A stretch of DNA of 6,211 nucleotides from Clostridia bacterium (lineage in GTDB: Bacteria; Bacillota; Clostridia; Saccharofermentanales; UBA5734). The translations under genes were made by a program, and so were the position numbers. A model generated the notes under the pieces. It ran no database searches, was not told where the DNA came from, and saw only the letters and a list, made by a program, of their open reading frames with translations. Below, piece after piece: positions 1-5,852 of this stretch (positions are counted from its first letter, which is position 1; each line of letters begins with the position of its first letter). Location: NCBI GenBank assembly GCA_009929975.1, contig RZZF01000114.1:1-6211 (forward strand), written 5' to 3'.

Positions 1-187
1 GTTCAACAGACTCCGGCACCGCTGTGTCACAAGGCAGATTGATGCCCTGACCTGCCGGAACGGTCTCGGGTTCGATTCTCGTGTCATACAGAGCGGCAAC
101 TTTCCAGCTTTGCCGGCGCAGCGCGTCGACGACAGCCCATCCTGTCCCGTCCTGGATCCCGAGAACAACCACCGAAAATGAGTGCAA
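1..187 (-). CDS. Short-chain dehydrogenase/reductase (SDR) family protein, N-terminal part (truncated by window edge)
   Basis: Only the first 62 codons are present; the gene runs off the left edge. I start it at a TTG (185-187) because a Shine-Dalgarno-like GAGGTGA lies 6 nt upstream, inside the end of the preceding gene. From this start the protein reads MHSFSVVVLGIQDGTGWAV, a typical first beta-strand and glycine loop of a Rossmann SDR. The loop is G10-x3-G14-x-G16, with Leu in place of the usual Thr before the first Gly. Asp35, at the end of the second strand (VAALYD), suggests NAD rather than NADP use. The catalytic half lies outside the window, so activity cannot be judged. An ATG at 192-194 overlaps the upstream stop (TGATG) but reads a different frame that soon stops. 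The gene is the fourth in the minus-strand operon, 6 nt after the tandem SDR-like gene. It may be the active partner of that pseudoenzyme (inference). Confidence 0.72.
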   Translation of the reverse strand, partial: MHSFSVVVLGIQDGTGWAVVDALRRQSWKVAALYDTRIEPETVPAGQGINLPCDTAVPESVE

Positions 188-193
188 CAGCCA

Positions 194-1378
194 TCACCTC
201 GCTTTGAAATAATAGATCATGTTGGCATGTGCCAGCGTTCGAATGCCTCCATTGACCGGAATACATTGTCCGGTCACAGACGAGGACTGATCCGACAGGA
301 GAAAAATGGCGGCATCAATGACATCGAGATCATCGTCCCGTTTCGGAATCAGCTGCATTCCGTCCAGAATGGCCTCTGACTCCGCACCATACTGATCCGC
401 ATAAAGATCCTGGTATTCCTGCGCAAGCCCATTGGCCAGCGCGCCGGCCATGATGATGTTGCAGCGAACCTTGTCATACATTCGGTTGATCTGCAGCATC
501 AAGTCCTTTAAAGCCCCCACAGAAGCAGACACGGCCGCGGTCAGCCTTGCCCCTCCTGTCAGGTTGTCGGTCGCGATCAGAAGAATCGTGCCGCCCTGAC
601 CGGATTGCATCCGTTGTGCGGCCCTCAGGCAAAGCGCATGGGCCCGGATATAATTGGTCTGCCAGATTTCGTCAAACTCGTCTTCGCGAAGGTCACTGAT
701 ATGCCGCAGGATCGCGGTGCTGACAAGGAAAAGCAGAGTATGGGCCTGATCAGGATCATCGGTCAAAACCACCTGGCCGCCCAGCCGGCTGACCAGTTTA
801 TCCGTCAGGTCACATTGTGGTTCAGCATATAGCATTTTGACAGGGCCATGAAATTGCGTCCCGGCACACCGGCTGCGGATCTGATCCGCGGCGGAAAAAT
901 CCGCGTGATGCGTCCAGAGGGTCTGACCGGTGACATTCTTGCTCATATCACTGGCCAGGTACAGTGCCGCGTTGGCATAGCGCTCAACGTTTTCGCCGAC
1001 GGTCTCTTTAGACGAATCCGTTATCAGATGTGAAACGAAATTCACACGAATGTCAAATTTGCTCACATCCATCGCGATCGCATAGCCCATCGCCCGCATG
1101 GCTTCTGTCGGGTTTATATAGATGACAGACCCGCGGCGCTGCCGCTGCATAGGGCGCAGCGCTTTCTGCGTCATGAAGCAGCACGGCTTCGTCACCTCAT
1201 CAAGTGCTCCGGCGTCCGGCTGATTCACAATATAAACGAAGATATCACAATCTGAATCAGCCTCTGCCGCGCAGGCTCCATGCTGCTGAAACAAGTCGTC
1301 AATGGAACCGGCAATGGCAGATCCATTGTCACCAGCCAGACAATATCGTTTATACTCGAGAAGCCGGTCAAATTTCAT
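194..1378 (-). CDS. Tandem SDR-like protein, both domains degenerate (probable pseudoenzyme)
   Basis: This 394-aa protein holds two SDR-like units in a row. Unit 1 (about residues 1-160) has GSVIYIN, then IRVN at 110-113, and ends in a VTGQ signature at 149-152. Unit 2 (about 180-394) has GGTILLIAT, a VRCN equivalent at 304-307, and VTGQ at 368-371 followed by VNGGI. These landmarks match the SDR core strands and C-terminal motif, but the working parts are gone. Unit 1 passes almost directly from its strand-5 equivalent to the following helix, so the Ser and Tyr-x-x-x-Lys segment is missing. In unit 2 the YSASKGAL-type motif reads AVSASVGAL, with Val283 and Val287 where Tyr and Lys belong. 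Neither unit has a TGxxxGxG loop. The protein is therefore probably non-catalytic: structural, regulatory or a partner subunit. I chose the ATG at 1376-1378 because GAGGGA precedes it at good distance; an ATG 15 nt further upstream (1393) has no clear site. It follows the RidA gene by 40 nt. Confidence 0.85.
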   Translation of the reverse strand: MKFDRLLEYKRYCLAGDNGSAIAGSIDDLFQQHGACAAEADSDCDIFVYIVNQPDAGALDEVTKPCCFMTQKALRPMQRQRRGSVIYINPTEAMRAMGYAIAMDVSKFDIRVNFVSHLITDSSKETVGENVERYANAALYLASDMSKNVTGQTLWTHHADFSAADQIRSRCAGTQFHGPVKMLYAEPQCDLTDKLVSRLGGQVVLTDDPDQAHTLLFLVSTAILRHISDLREDEFDEIWQTNYIRAHALCLRAAQRMQSGQGGTILLIATDNLTGGARLTAAVSASVGALKDLMLQINRMYDKVRCNIIMAGALANGLAQEYQDLYADQYGAESEAILDGMQLIPKRDDDLDVIDAAIFLLSDQSSSVTGQCIPVNGGIRTLAHANMIYYFKAR

Positions 1379-1418
1379 AAATCCCTCGTTCATCCGTTTT
1401 TTGAACCGATGAAAACCC

Positions 1419-1886
1419 TTATGCTTTCAGTTTGATGATCATATCCGCGACAATCGGGACATTGTCCTGATGATTACCACAGCCCATCGCGGCTCTGGCA
1501 TGCTGCCCGTTATGGCCGAAAGCCTGTGTAAAGACATCCGAAAAGCCGTTCAACGCGGCTGGCATACCGAAGAAGTCGCCACCGGAATTGATCAGTCCGA
1601 GTGCTTTGACAAAATAGTCGATCCGGTCAAGATCTCCAATCGCGTCTTTGATGGTCGCCAGCATTGATATCGCCGCCAGACGACCGGCATCATAAGCGTC
1701 TTCCGGTGTCAGATCGTCACCGATCCGTCCCTGGATCAATGGGTTGCCGGATGCGTCGAACGGGCCATGCCCTGAGATGAACAATAAGTCCCTGTAGCGG
1801 CGGAACGCGAGTTTTCCACACCCTTTTCTGTCAACACTGTCGATCTCAATTCCCATTTCACTTAATCTTCGTTCAGCGTTACTCAT
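1419..1886 (-). CDS. RidA/YjgF/YER057c/UK114 family protein (putative enamine/imine deaminase)
   Basis: The 155-aa protein is a complete RidA-fold member. The N-terminal half has the family signature: LLFISGHGPFDASGNPL at residues 34-50, then a GRIGDDLT segment and the helix AYDAGRLAAISMLATIKDAI. HARAAMG at 129-135 carries Arg131, the likely equivalent of the RidA arginine that binds the substrate carboxylate. The pattern, including the LINSGGDFF and ALNGFSD segments, best fits the RidA-like subgroup called YjgF_YER057c_UK114_like_2 rather than canonical RidA. The C-terminal strand, PIVADMIIKL, has Asp where E. coli RidA may have its catalytic-site Glu (alignment by eye). RidA proteins form trimers and hydrolyse enamine/imine intermediates released by PLP enzymes, which fits its place 18 nt after the PLP fusion gene. 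A strong GGAGG site at 1891-1899 supports the ATG at 1886. Confidence 0.93.
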   Translation of the reverse strand: MSNAERRLSEMGIEIDSVDRKGCGKLAFRRYRDLLFISGHGPFDASGNPLIQGRIGDDLTPEDAYDAGRLAAISMLATIKDAIGDLDRIDYFVKALGLINSGGDFFGMPAALNGFSDVFTQAFGHNGQHARAAMGCGNHQDNVPIVADMIIKLKA

Positions 1887-1890
1887 GATT

Positions 1891-1899
1891 TTCCTCCCT
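1891..1899 (-). promoter_or_regulatory. Ribosome binding site of the RidA gene
   Basis: The minus strand reads AGGGAGGAA just before the ATG at 1884-1886. It contains a full GGAGG core and lies in the 18-nt gap after the stop codon of the fusion gene. This is the strongest Shine-Dalgarno site in the operon and would allow high RidA translation from the shared transcript. Confidence 0.85.
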
Positions 1900-1904
1900 G
1901 TTTC

Positions 1905-3920
1905 TTAACTGTTGCGGTCGTCAGATAATGCTTGCGCCCGGCTGATCGTATGCCAAATGACCTGATCGATCTCATCCGGCTCAAGATTGAGCGGATTGAT
2001 TGTCAAGCCGTTTCCACGTACCCCTACCATAATACCCGAATCTCCGTTTTTCAGAGCGTCCCTGAGATCCGACGCGCTCAAACCGTCTTTCACACCGGCA
2101 TAAACCCAGTCATAGGACTGCCCTGTCGGCCCGGGCCTGATCACTTCACAGTCAAACAGTCCACTGTCATTCAAAGCCGCGATGATATGCCGGCTGGCAT
2201 CCGCCAGATATTTCTGTTTTTTCTCAACAAAACCGGGTTCAAGGAATTTCTTGAGCGCGGTGTAGACACCGACGATTTCCTCACGGCCCATCTTTGAAGA
2301 GCGCCCGAGCCCCTGATTAGGCGGGCCGATGACCCGAAGCCCGTCAATCAGCTCGCGTCGACCGACCACAATGCCGCCCTGCTGCGGTCCGCGCAATCCT
2401 TTGCCACCGCTGAACAGAGCGGCATCCGCGCCGCATTCTTTCGTGTAATACCACAAATTTTCTTTCGGTGGAAGCTGGGCTGCACCGTCAACGATGACAA
2501 ACGCGCCTTTCTGGTGTGCGATCCGGACAACCTCGGGCAACCCGAGCCCTCTCCGGGCAAAGTGATGGGTATCAAAGAAAATAACCGCAGCCGTCTTATC
2601 GTTGACCACAGCGGCCAGTTCCTCTTCCGTACATCCATCTTCACGGCCAGCTTCAACGATTCGTGCCCCGCTGACCCGGATCGCGAAATCATAGGGATTG
2701 CGATGGCCCTTCATGACGACAATCTCGTTTCTTGTCAGTTCATTCGTATTCAGCGGTACCTTTTGATAATCCTCCGTGCTGCCGCCGGACCCCGTGACCA
2801 TGCAGACCGCGCAGGTCAGCATGATGCCGGCAGAAGCGCCCGCGGTGATATAAGCGGATTCGTTCTGCGTCATTTGCGCGATCGAGTCGCCCAGCACTTG
2901 ATGCAGCTGCTTGATCTCTATAAAATTCTGCGCCGCTTCTTTCATCGCGTCAAGCGTCGCCGGTTCCATGCGCGAACCGCCGATGACAGACATCGTATCC
3001 CATGCGTTGATGTACTTCTTAACACCCAGCCGATCGTAAATATCCATCGCGTCACGTCCTTTTCCTCTATGATAGTTGCGTTTCATATGGTCCAGCCGCC
3101 GTGAGATCGGAAAGCTGTCCGGATAATCGTATGTGGGAAACGCGTGCAGTTTGATGAACGCGCCGGTATCAACCAGAAAATGCTGGCCGGTAATGTAATT
3201 CGACATACCACTGGCGAAGAACAGATGCGCATTGGCGATGTCTTCACACTCCCCATGATAGGGCAGCGGATCAGAGAACGCCCATTTTGCCTGGTCCAAT
3301 TCAAACGCGTTCATCCGCTCCATCCGCTGCTGCCACATGGATGAGCGAATCCCCCCCGGAGCGATGACATTGCAGCGGATACCGCGATCGCCATATTCAG
3401 CGACAATCGCCCGCATCATCGAAGCAATCGCTCCCTTCGAGACCGCGTATGAGCTATAGACCGGGACGGTCGCCAGCGCATGGATGGTCGAGGTAAACAG
3501 AATCGTCCCTGATCCCCGCTCAACCATCCCGGGAATAAAATACTGCGTCAGCAGAATAGCTGAACGCAGATTGACATCAAAGACTCTCTCACGATTTTCA
3601 TCTTTTATCTCAGTGACGGTTTCATGGATATTGATCCCGACATTATTGTCAACAATATCAACATGCGGGAACGCTTCTTCAACCTGATGGCAAAATCGCA
3701 TCAAAGCATCCGCGTCTCCCGTATCAACCACTGAGAAGAAACTGTCCGGGCTGATTTCACGCAGGGCGGTTTCGGTTTCCCGGCCCTTATCCTCAATCAC
3801 ATCACAAATCGCGACCGTCGCGCCCTGCCGGGCAAACAGCAGCGCGATTTCTCTGCCGATTCCCTGCGCCCCGCCCGTCACGATGGCAGTCTTATGCTTG
3901 AGAAGGGAGTTGTAGTCCAT
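1905..3920 (-). CDS. Fusion protein: NAD-type SDR oxidoreductase + SelA/DgaE-like PLP-dependent enzyme
   Basis: One uninterrupted 671-aa frame joins two complete enzymes. Residues 1-257 form a classical SDR: nucleotide loop T15-G16-G17-A18-Q19-G20-I21-G22, Asp40 after strand 2 (NAD preference), NNVG at 92-95 for the usual NNAG, and a full tetrad N117, S144, Y158, K162 (YAVSK). It ends with YITGQHFLVDTGA. A basic linker (about 258-291) leads to a fold-type I PLP domain, residues 292-671. This resembles SelA and the D-glucosaminate-6-phosphate ammonia-lyase (DgaE) family: LGVKKYINAWDTMSVIGGS at its start, Asp478 in VIVDGAAQ for the pyridine nitrogen, and Lys507 in SGGKGLRGPQ as the Schiff-base lysine. 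The natural reaction is probably beta-elimination or deamination of an amino acid-like or amino-sugar acid substrate; the SDR would handle a hydroxyl or keto group of the same compound (inference). A true selenium transferase is unlikely in this context. I start at the ATG at 3918-3920, preceded by AGGTGG at 5 nt; an in-frame GTG at 3929 lies next to that site. An internal ATG at 3047 could yield the PLP domain alone. Confidence 0.88.
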   Translation of the reverse strand: MDYNSLLKHKTAIVTGGAQGIGREIALLFARQGATVAICDVIEDKGRETETALREISPDSFFSVVDTGDADALMRFCHQVEEAFPHVDIVDNNVGINIHETVTEIKDENRERVFDVNLRSAILLTQYFIPGMVERGSGTILFTSTIHALATVPVYSSYAVSKGAIASMMRAIVAEYGDRGIRCNVIAPGGIRSSMWQQRMERMNAFELDQAKWAFSDPLPYHGECEDIANAHLFFASGMSNYITGQHFLVDTGAFIKLHAFPTYDYPDSFPISRRLDHMKRNYHRGKGRDAMDIYDRLGVKKYINAWDTMSVIGGSRMEPATLDAMKEAAQNFIEIKQLHQVLGDSIAQMTQNESAYITAGASAGIMLTCAVCMVTGSGGSTEDYQKVPLNTNELTRNEIVVMKGHRNPYDFAIRVSGARIVEAGREDGCTEEELAAVVNDKTAAVIFFDTHHFARRGLGLPEVVRIAHQKGAFVIVDGAAQLPPKENLWYYTKECGADAALFSGGKGLRGPQQGGIVVGRRELIDGLRVIGPPNQGLGRSSKMGREEIVGVYTALKKFLEPGFVEKKQKYLADASRHIIAALNDSGLFDCEVIRPGPTGQSYDWVYAGVKDGLSASDLRDALKNGDSGIMVGVRGNGLTINPLNLEPDEIDQVIWHTISRAQALSDDRNS
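3045..3068 (-). promoter_or_regulatory. Candidate internal ribosome binding site and start inside the SDR-PLP fusion gene
   Basis: At the domain junction the minus strand reads AGAGGAAAAGGA (3057-3068), then 9 nt, then an in-frame ATG (3045-3047). That ATG is codon 292 of the fusion and begins MDIYDRLGVKKYINAW, exactly where free-standing SelA/DgaE-like enzymes usually begin. A second product consisting of the PLP domain alone is therefore possible, or the site is a relic of two once-separate genes. Purine-rich stretches also occur by chance in Lys/Gly-rich linkers (here RGKGRD), so this is only a candidate. Confidence 0.45.
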
Positions 3921-3958
3921 AAACGCCACCTGTCAAAAGACATAATCTATACAATCAG

Positions 3959-4010
3959 ACCCTGATGACACGCACCGGAATATTATGATCATCATGCATA
4001 GTGTCAGGGT
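3959..4010. repeat. Spaced inverted repeat in the leader of the minus-strand operon
   Basis: ACCCTGA (3959-3965) and TCAGGGT (4004-4010) are perfect 7-bp inverted arms. Inside them CAC (3969-3971) and GTG (4001-4003) extend the pairing, with 3 bases (TGA) bulged on the left. The 29-bp centre contains the palindrome ATGATCAT. It could be paired half-sites for a regulator or an RNA hairpin in the operon leader. The loop is long, so a DNA-binding role seems as likely as an RNA structure. Confidence 0.35.
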
Positions 4011-4012
4011 AA

Positions 4013-4041
4013 AACTAACACAGTCAATTGTTGAATGTCAA
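4013..4041 (-). promoter_or_regulatory. Possible promoter of the minus-strand operon
   Basis: On the minus strand TTGACA (4036-4041) is followed after 17 nt by TTAGTT (4013-4018). The -35 is consensus but the -10 is poor, so an activator may be needed, or the true -10 may lie elsewhere (for example TATAGAT near 3946-3952, which lacks a clear -35). Transcription from here would leave a leader of roughly 85-90 nt that includes the inverted repeat at 3959-4010. Confidence 0.35.
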
Positions 4042-4043
4042 CA
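4029..4043. promoter_or_regulatory. Perfect inverted repeat, candidate operator overlapping a minus-strand -35 box
   Basis: The 15-bp sequence TGTTGA-ATG-TCAACA is a perfect 6-bp palindrome with a 3-bp centre. Its right arm overlaps TTGACA as read on the minus strand (4036-4041), the best -35 candidate for the SDR-PLP operon. A dimeric repressor bound here would block that promoter. The regulator family cannot be named from this site and no regulator gene lies in the window. Confidence 0.45.
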
Positions 4044-4106
4044 GATCAGACGAACGCGGCAGCAAAAATGATAAATATTAGATATAACATTTCATCGCCA
4101 TTCCGA

Positions 4107-4134
4107 TTGACATATATACCATTAGTCGTATAAT
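4107..4134 (+). promoter_or_regulatory. Consensus promoter of the amidohydrolase gene
   Basis: TTGACA (4107-4112) and TATAAT (4129-4134) are exact matches to the housekeeping sigma consensus with a 16-bp spacer. Transcription should begin near 4141, giving a leader of about 64 nt before the ATG at 4205. It also rules out the in-frame TTG at 4139 as the start, which would lie at or before the transcript's 5' end. Confidence 0.85.
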
Positions 4135-4204
4135 TAGATTGACTTTTATTGTGCAATTTCAACTAAATCCGCAGCCGACAGGCAATAGAAAGGGTGAATC
4201 GACT

Positions 4205-5425
4205 ATGTACGACATGATTTTGAAGAATGGACATGTCATCGATCCGGCCAATGAACGTGACGGAATCATGGATGTCGCTTTGAACGACGGCAAAATCGCC
4301 AGGGTCGCACCTGATATCGCGTCAGAAGAAGGTGAAAAAATTCTGGACCTCAAGGGGTGTTACATTATACCCGGCATCATCGACATTCATGCACACTGCT
4401 ACCCGATGCTGCCTTTACCTAAAACCATGATTCCGACGATCAACGCCGATGCCCATATGCTGCGCGCGGGCGTCACGACCACCGTTGACGCCGGGACAGT
4501 CGGCTGGCGTCATTTTGTCGACTTCAAGCGAAGCGTCATCGATCGGTCTGTCGTCCGGGTGCTCGCGTTTTTGAACATCGCGGCCGGCGGCATGGTCGAA
4601 ATGGAATCCGAGCAGACACTGGCGGATCTGCAGCCCGGCATCTGCGCGGAAGTGATCAAGGCATTCCCTGAGCATCTGGTCGGAGTCAAGACCGCGCACT
4701 ATTGGGGTTCAAAACCTTTCGATGATCTCCACCCGTCATGGGGCTCCGTCGACAAGACCATTGAAGCCGGTGAACTGGCGGGAAAACCGGTCATGGTGGA
4801 CTTCCAGCCCAATCGCCACGGCAATTCCTACCGCGATCTGATTACAAAAAAGATGCGGCCGAAGGATATCCATACCCATGTCTTCGCCCAGCAGTTCCCG
4901 ATTGTCGATGAAAATTGCAAGGTCTACGATCATATGTGGGAAGCACGTGAAAAAGGAATTTTCTTTGATCTCGGCCACGGAGCCGGCAGCTTCTGGTTCC
5001 GCAACGCTGTACCCGCCTTCAATGATGGCTTTTCTATCGATACGATATCAACCGATCTGCATATGGCCAATATTTACGGCTCGGTCCTATCTATGCTCAA
5101 TATCATGTCAAAAATGCTTAATATCGGGATGCCGCTCCAGGAAGTCATCATGCGCTCAACCAGCGAACCGGCCCGCCTGATCAATCGTCCGGATCTTGGA
5201 AATTTGAGCGAAGGGGCCTGTGCGGACATCGCGGTCCTTGAACTGAACGAGGGAGACTACAACTACATCGACTGCGGCCGCGCACGGATGAACGGCACGT
5301 CCGCCCTCAATTGTCTGATGACATTCCGGGAAGGTAAAATCGTTTTTGACTATACAGGCATCAGCATGCCTGAATGGCAAGACGCGCCGGAATCCTACTG
5401 GAATTGTCCGAGCCTCTTCCTCTAA
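4205..5425 (+). CDS. Amidohydrolase/deacetylase family metallohydrolase (COG3964-like)
   Basis: A complete 406-aa amidohydrolase-superfamily enzyme. It opens with the small beta-sandwich part typical of dihydroorotase/deacetylase relatives (MILKNGHVIDPANERDG) and closes the same way (GACADIAVLELNEGD, then FREGKIVFDYTG). Metal-site candidates in order: HxH at H62/H64 (IDIHAH), K162 as the bridging carboxylated lysine (VGVKT), D199 (VMVDF) where relatives usually have His, H225 (THVF), and D284 (ISTDLH), the catalytic Asp. It most resembles the group of Atu3266 and EF0837, often misannotated as dihydroorotase; Atu3266 is known to hydrolyse acetyl-(R)-mandelate. The family is often encoded beside SelA/DgaE-like enzymes, as here (divergent). 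Its likely task is removing an acyl or ester group, or opening a ring, before the PLP step. The substrate is unknown. No signal peptide is seen, so it should be cytoplasmic. The start is the ATG at 4205, with AAAGGGTG 8 nt upstream and a promoter just before. Confidence 0.9.
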   Translation: MYDMILKNGHVIDPANERDGIMDVALNDGKIARVAPDIASEEGEKILDLKGCYIIPGIIDIHAHCYPMLPLPKTMIPTINADAHMLRAGVTTTVDAGTVGWRHFVDFKRSVIDRSVVRVLAFLNIAAGGMVEMESEQTLADLQPGICAEVIKAFPEHLVGVKTAHYWGSKPFDDLHPSWGSVDKTIEAGELAGKPVMVDFQPNRHGNSYRDLITKKMRPKDIHTHVFAQQFPIVDENCKVYDHMWEAREKGIFFDLGHGAGSFWFRNAVPAFNDGFSIDTISTDLHMANIYGSVLSMLNIMSKMLNIGMPLQEVIMRSTSEPARLINRPDLGNLSEGACADIAVLELNEGDYNYIDCGRARMNGTSALNCLMTFREGKIVFDYTGISMPEWQDAPESYWNCPSLFL

Positions 5426-5463
5426 AAAACAACAGCGGGCATTCGATAAGCCAAATCGTCATG

Positions 5464-5508
5464 AGCGTTCATGGATTCTGCCACGGCAGATTCATGAACG
5501 TTCTTTCA
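5464..5508 (+). terminator. Probable intrinsic terminator after the amidohydrolase gene
   Basis: A long imperfect hairpin lies 38 nt after the stop codon. Outer arms AGCGTTCATG (5464-5473) and CATGAACGTT (5493-5502) pair with one G-T, and inner arms TCTGCC and GGCAGA pair around a very tight loop, with one bulge and one mismatch between them. The tail TTCTTTC is T-rich but broken by C, so termination may be incomplete, or Rho may contribute. Confidence 0.65.
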
Positions 5509-5674
5509 TAATTTCAGGCGTATTTAAAAAAGTCGTCTGCATTTGGCATATCTTTACTGAATTTATTTACGTATTTGTTATATCTTATCATCATTAACGA
5601 TCGCCATCCGTCTCTGATAAACTCGAAAAAGGCGCTTATTTCAACTGTTCCGTCCTTTTGTGATTGTCTTATGC

Positions 5675-5697
5675 CGTCATCAGACGTCATGCGTCAT
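5675..5697 (+). repeat. Three direct CGTCAT repeats upstream of the permease promoter
   Basis: CGTCAT occurs at 5675-5680, 5685-5690 and 5692-5697, with offsets of 10 bp and 7 bp. The first two are one helical turn apart and lie about 50-70 bp upstream of the -35 box at 5742. That is where an activator such as an AraC-type protein could bind direct half-sites, and LplB/YtcP transporter genes are often under such control. The regulator is not in the window, so this is a proposal. Confidence 0.35.
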
Positions 5698-5741
5698 CGA
5701 CTAATATTTATGCACTTAACACAATTATTCTAAAATGCATC

Positions 5742-5769
5742 TTGATATTATCATTACATTCGCTATAAT
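5742..5769 (+). promoter_or_regulatory. Promoter of the ABC permease gene
   Basis: TTGATA (5742-5747) and TATAAT (5764-5769) are separated by 16 bp, the same spacing as the amidohydrolase promoter. The expected start is near 5776, giving a leader of roughly 77 nt. The transporter therefore has its own transcription unit rather than relying on readthrough past the hairpin at 5464-5508. Confidence 0.8.
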
Positions 5770-5852
5770 CAAATTGAAAGTTCCGATATTTGTATGATCC
5801 ATGCCATGAAAATCAAAAACATGCTGTGCACAATCAAGGGAGGGTGGCTGAT

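Larger units (their letters stand above)
5426..5852. other. Intergenic region between the amidohydrolase and permease genes
   Basis: This gap of about 430 bases has no convincing gene. It is more AT-rich than the flanking coding DNA and holds, in order, the hairpin terminator, an AT-rich stretch with nothing recognised (5509-5670), the CGTCAT repeats, the promoter, and the ribosome binding site GGGAGG (5838-5843) of the permease gene. Short open frames inside it lack family-like sequence. Confidence 0.8.

Noticed and set aside
84..194. ATG at 192-194 overlapping the TGA of the tandem SDR gene (TGATG), as start of the next gene
   Set aside because: The frame turns Arg-rich after MAVALIFGG and stops by position 84. 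The TTG at 185-187 gives a proper SDR N-terminus with a well-spaced Shine-Dalgarno and stays open to the edge.
194..1378. Degenerate SDR read as a frameshifted or decaying pseudogene
   Set aside because: The frame is intact for almost 400 codons, has good start signals, and both units keep structural motifs end to end. Targeted loss of catalytic residues fits a pseudoenzyme better than decay, though selection was not measured.
2348..2692. 114-codon minus-strand frame overlapping the PLP domain
   Set aside because: It is an out-of-frame overlap within the conserved catalytic part of the fusion gene, with low-complexity Arg/Ser-rich sequence.
1905..3044. PLP domain as a genuine L-seryl-tRNA(Sec) selenium transferase (SelA)
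   Set aside because: There is no selenocysteine machinery (selB, selC, selD) nearby, it is fused to an SDR and lies with RidA and an amidohydrolase. The sequence fits the DgaE-like metabolic branch better.
2514..3104. 196-codon plus-strand open frame opposite the PLP domain
   Set aside because: It is the complement shadow of a well-supported enzyme: composition is rich in Arg/His/Asp, no family features are seen, and there is no promoter.
4139..4204. Upstream in-frame TTG extending the amidohydrolase by 22 residues
   Set aside because: It lies within a few bases of the predicted transcript start of the 4107-4134 promoter, has no ribosome site, and the extra residues do not look like the family.
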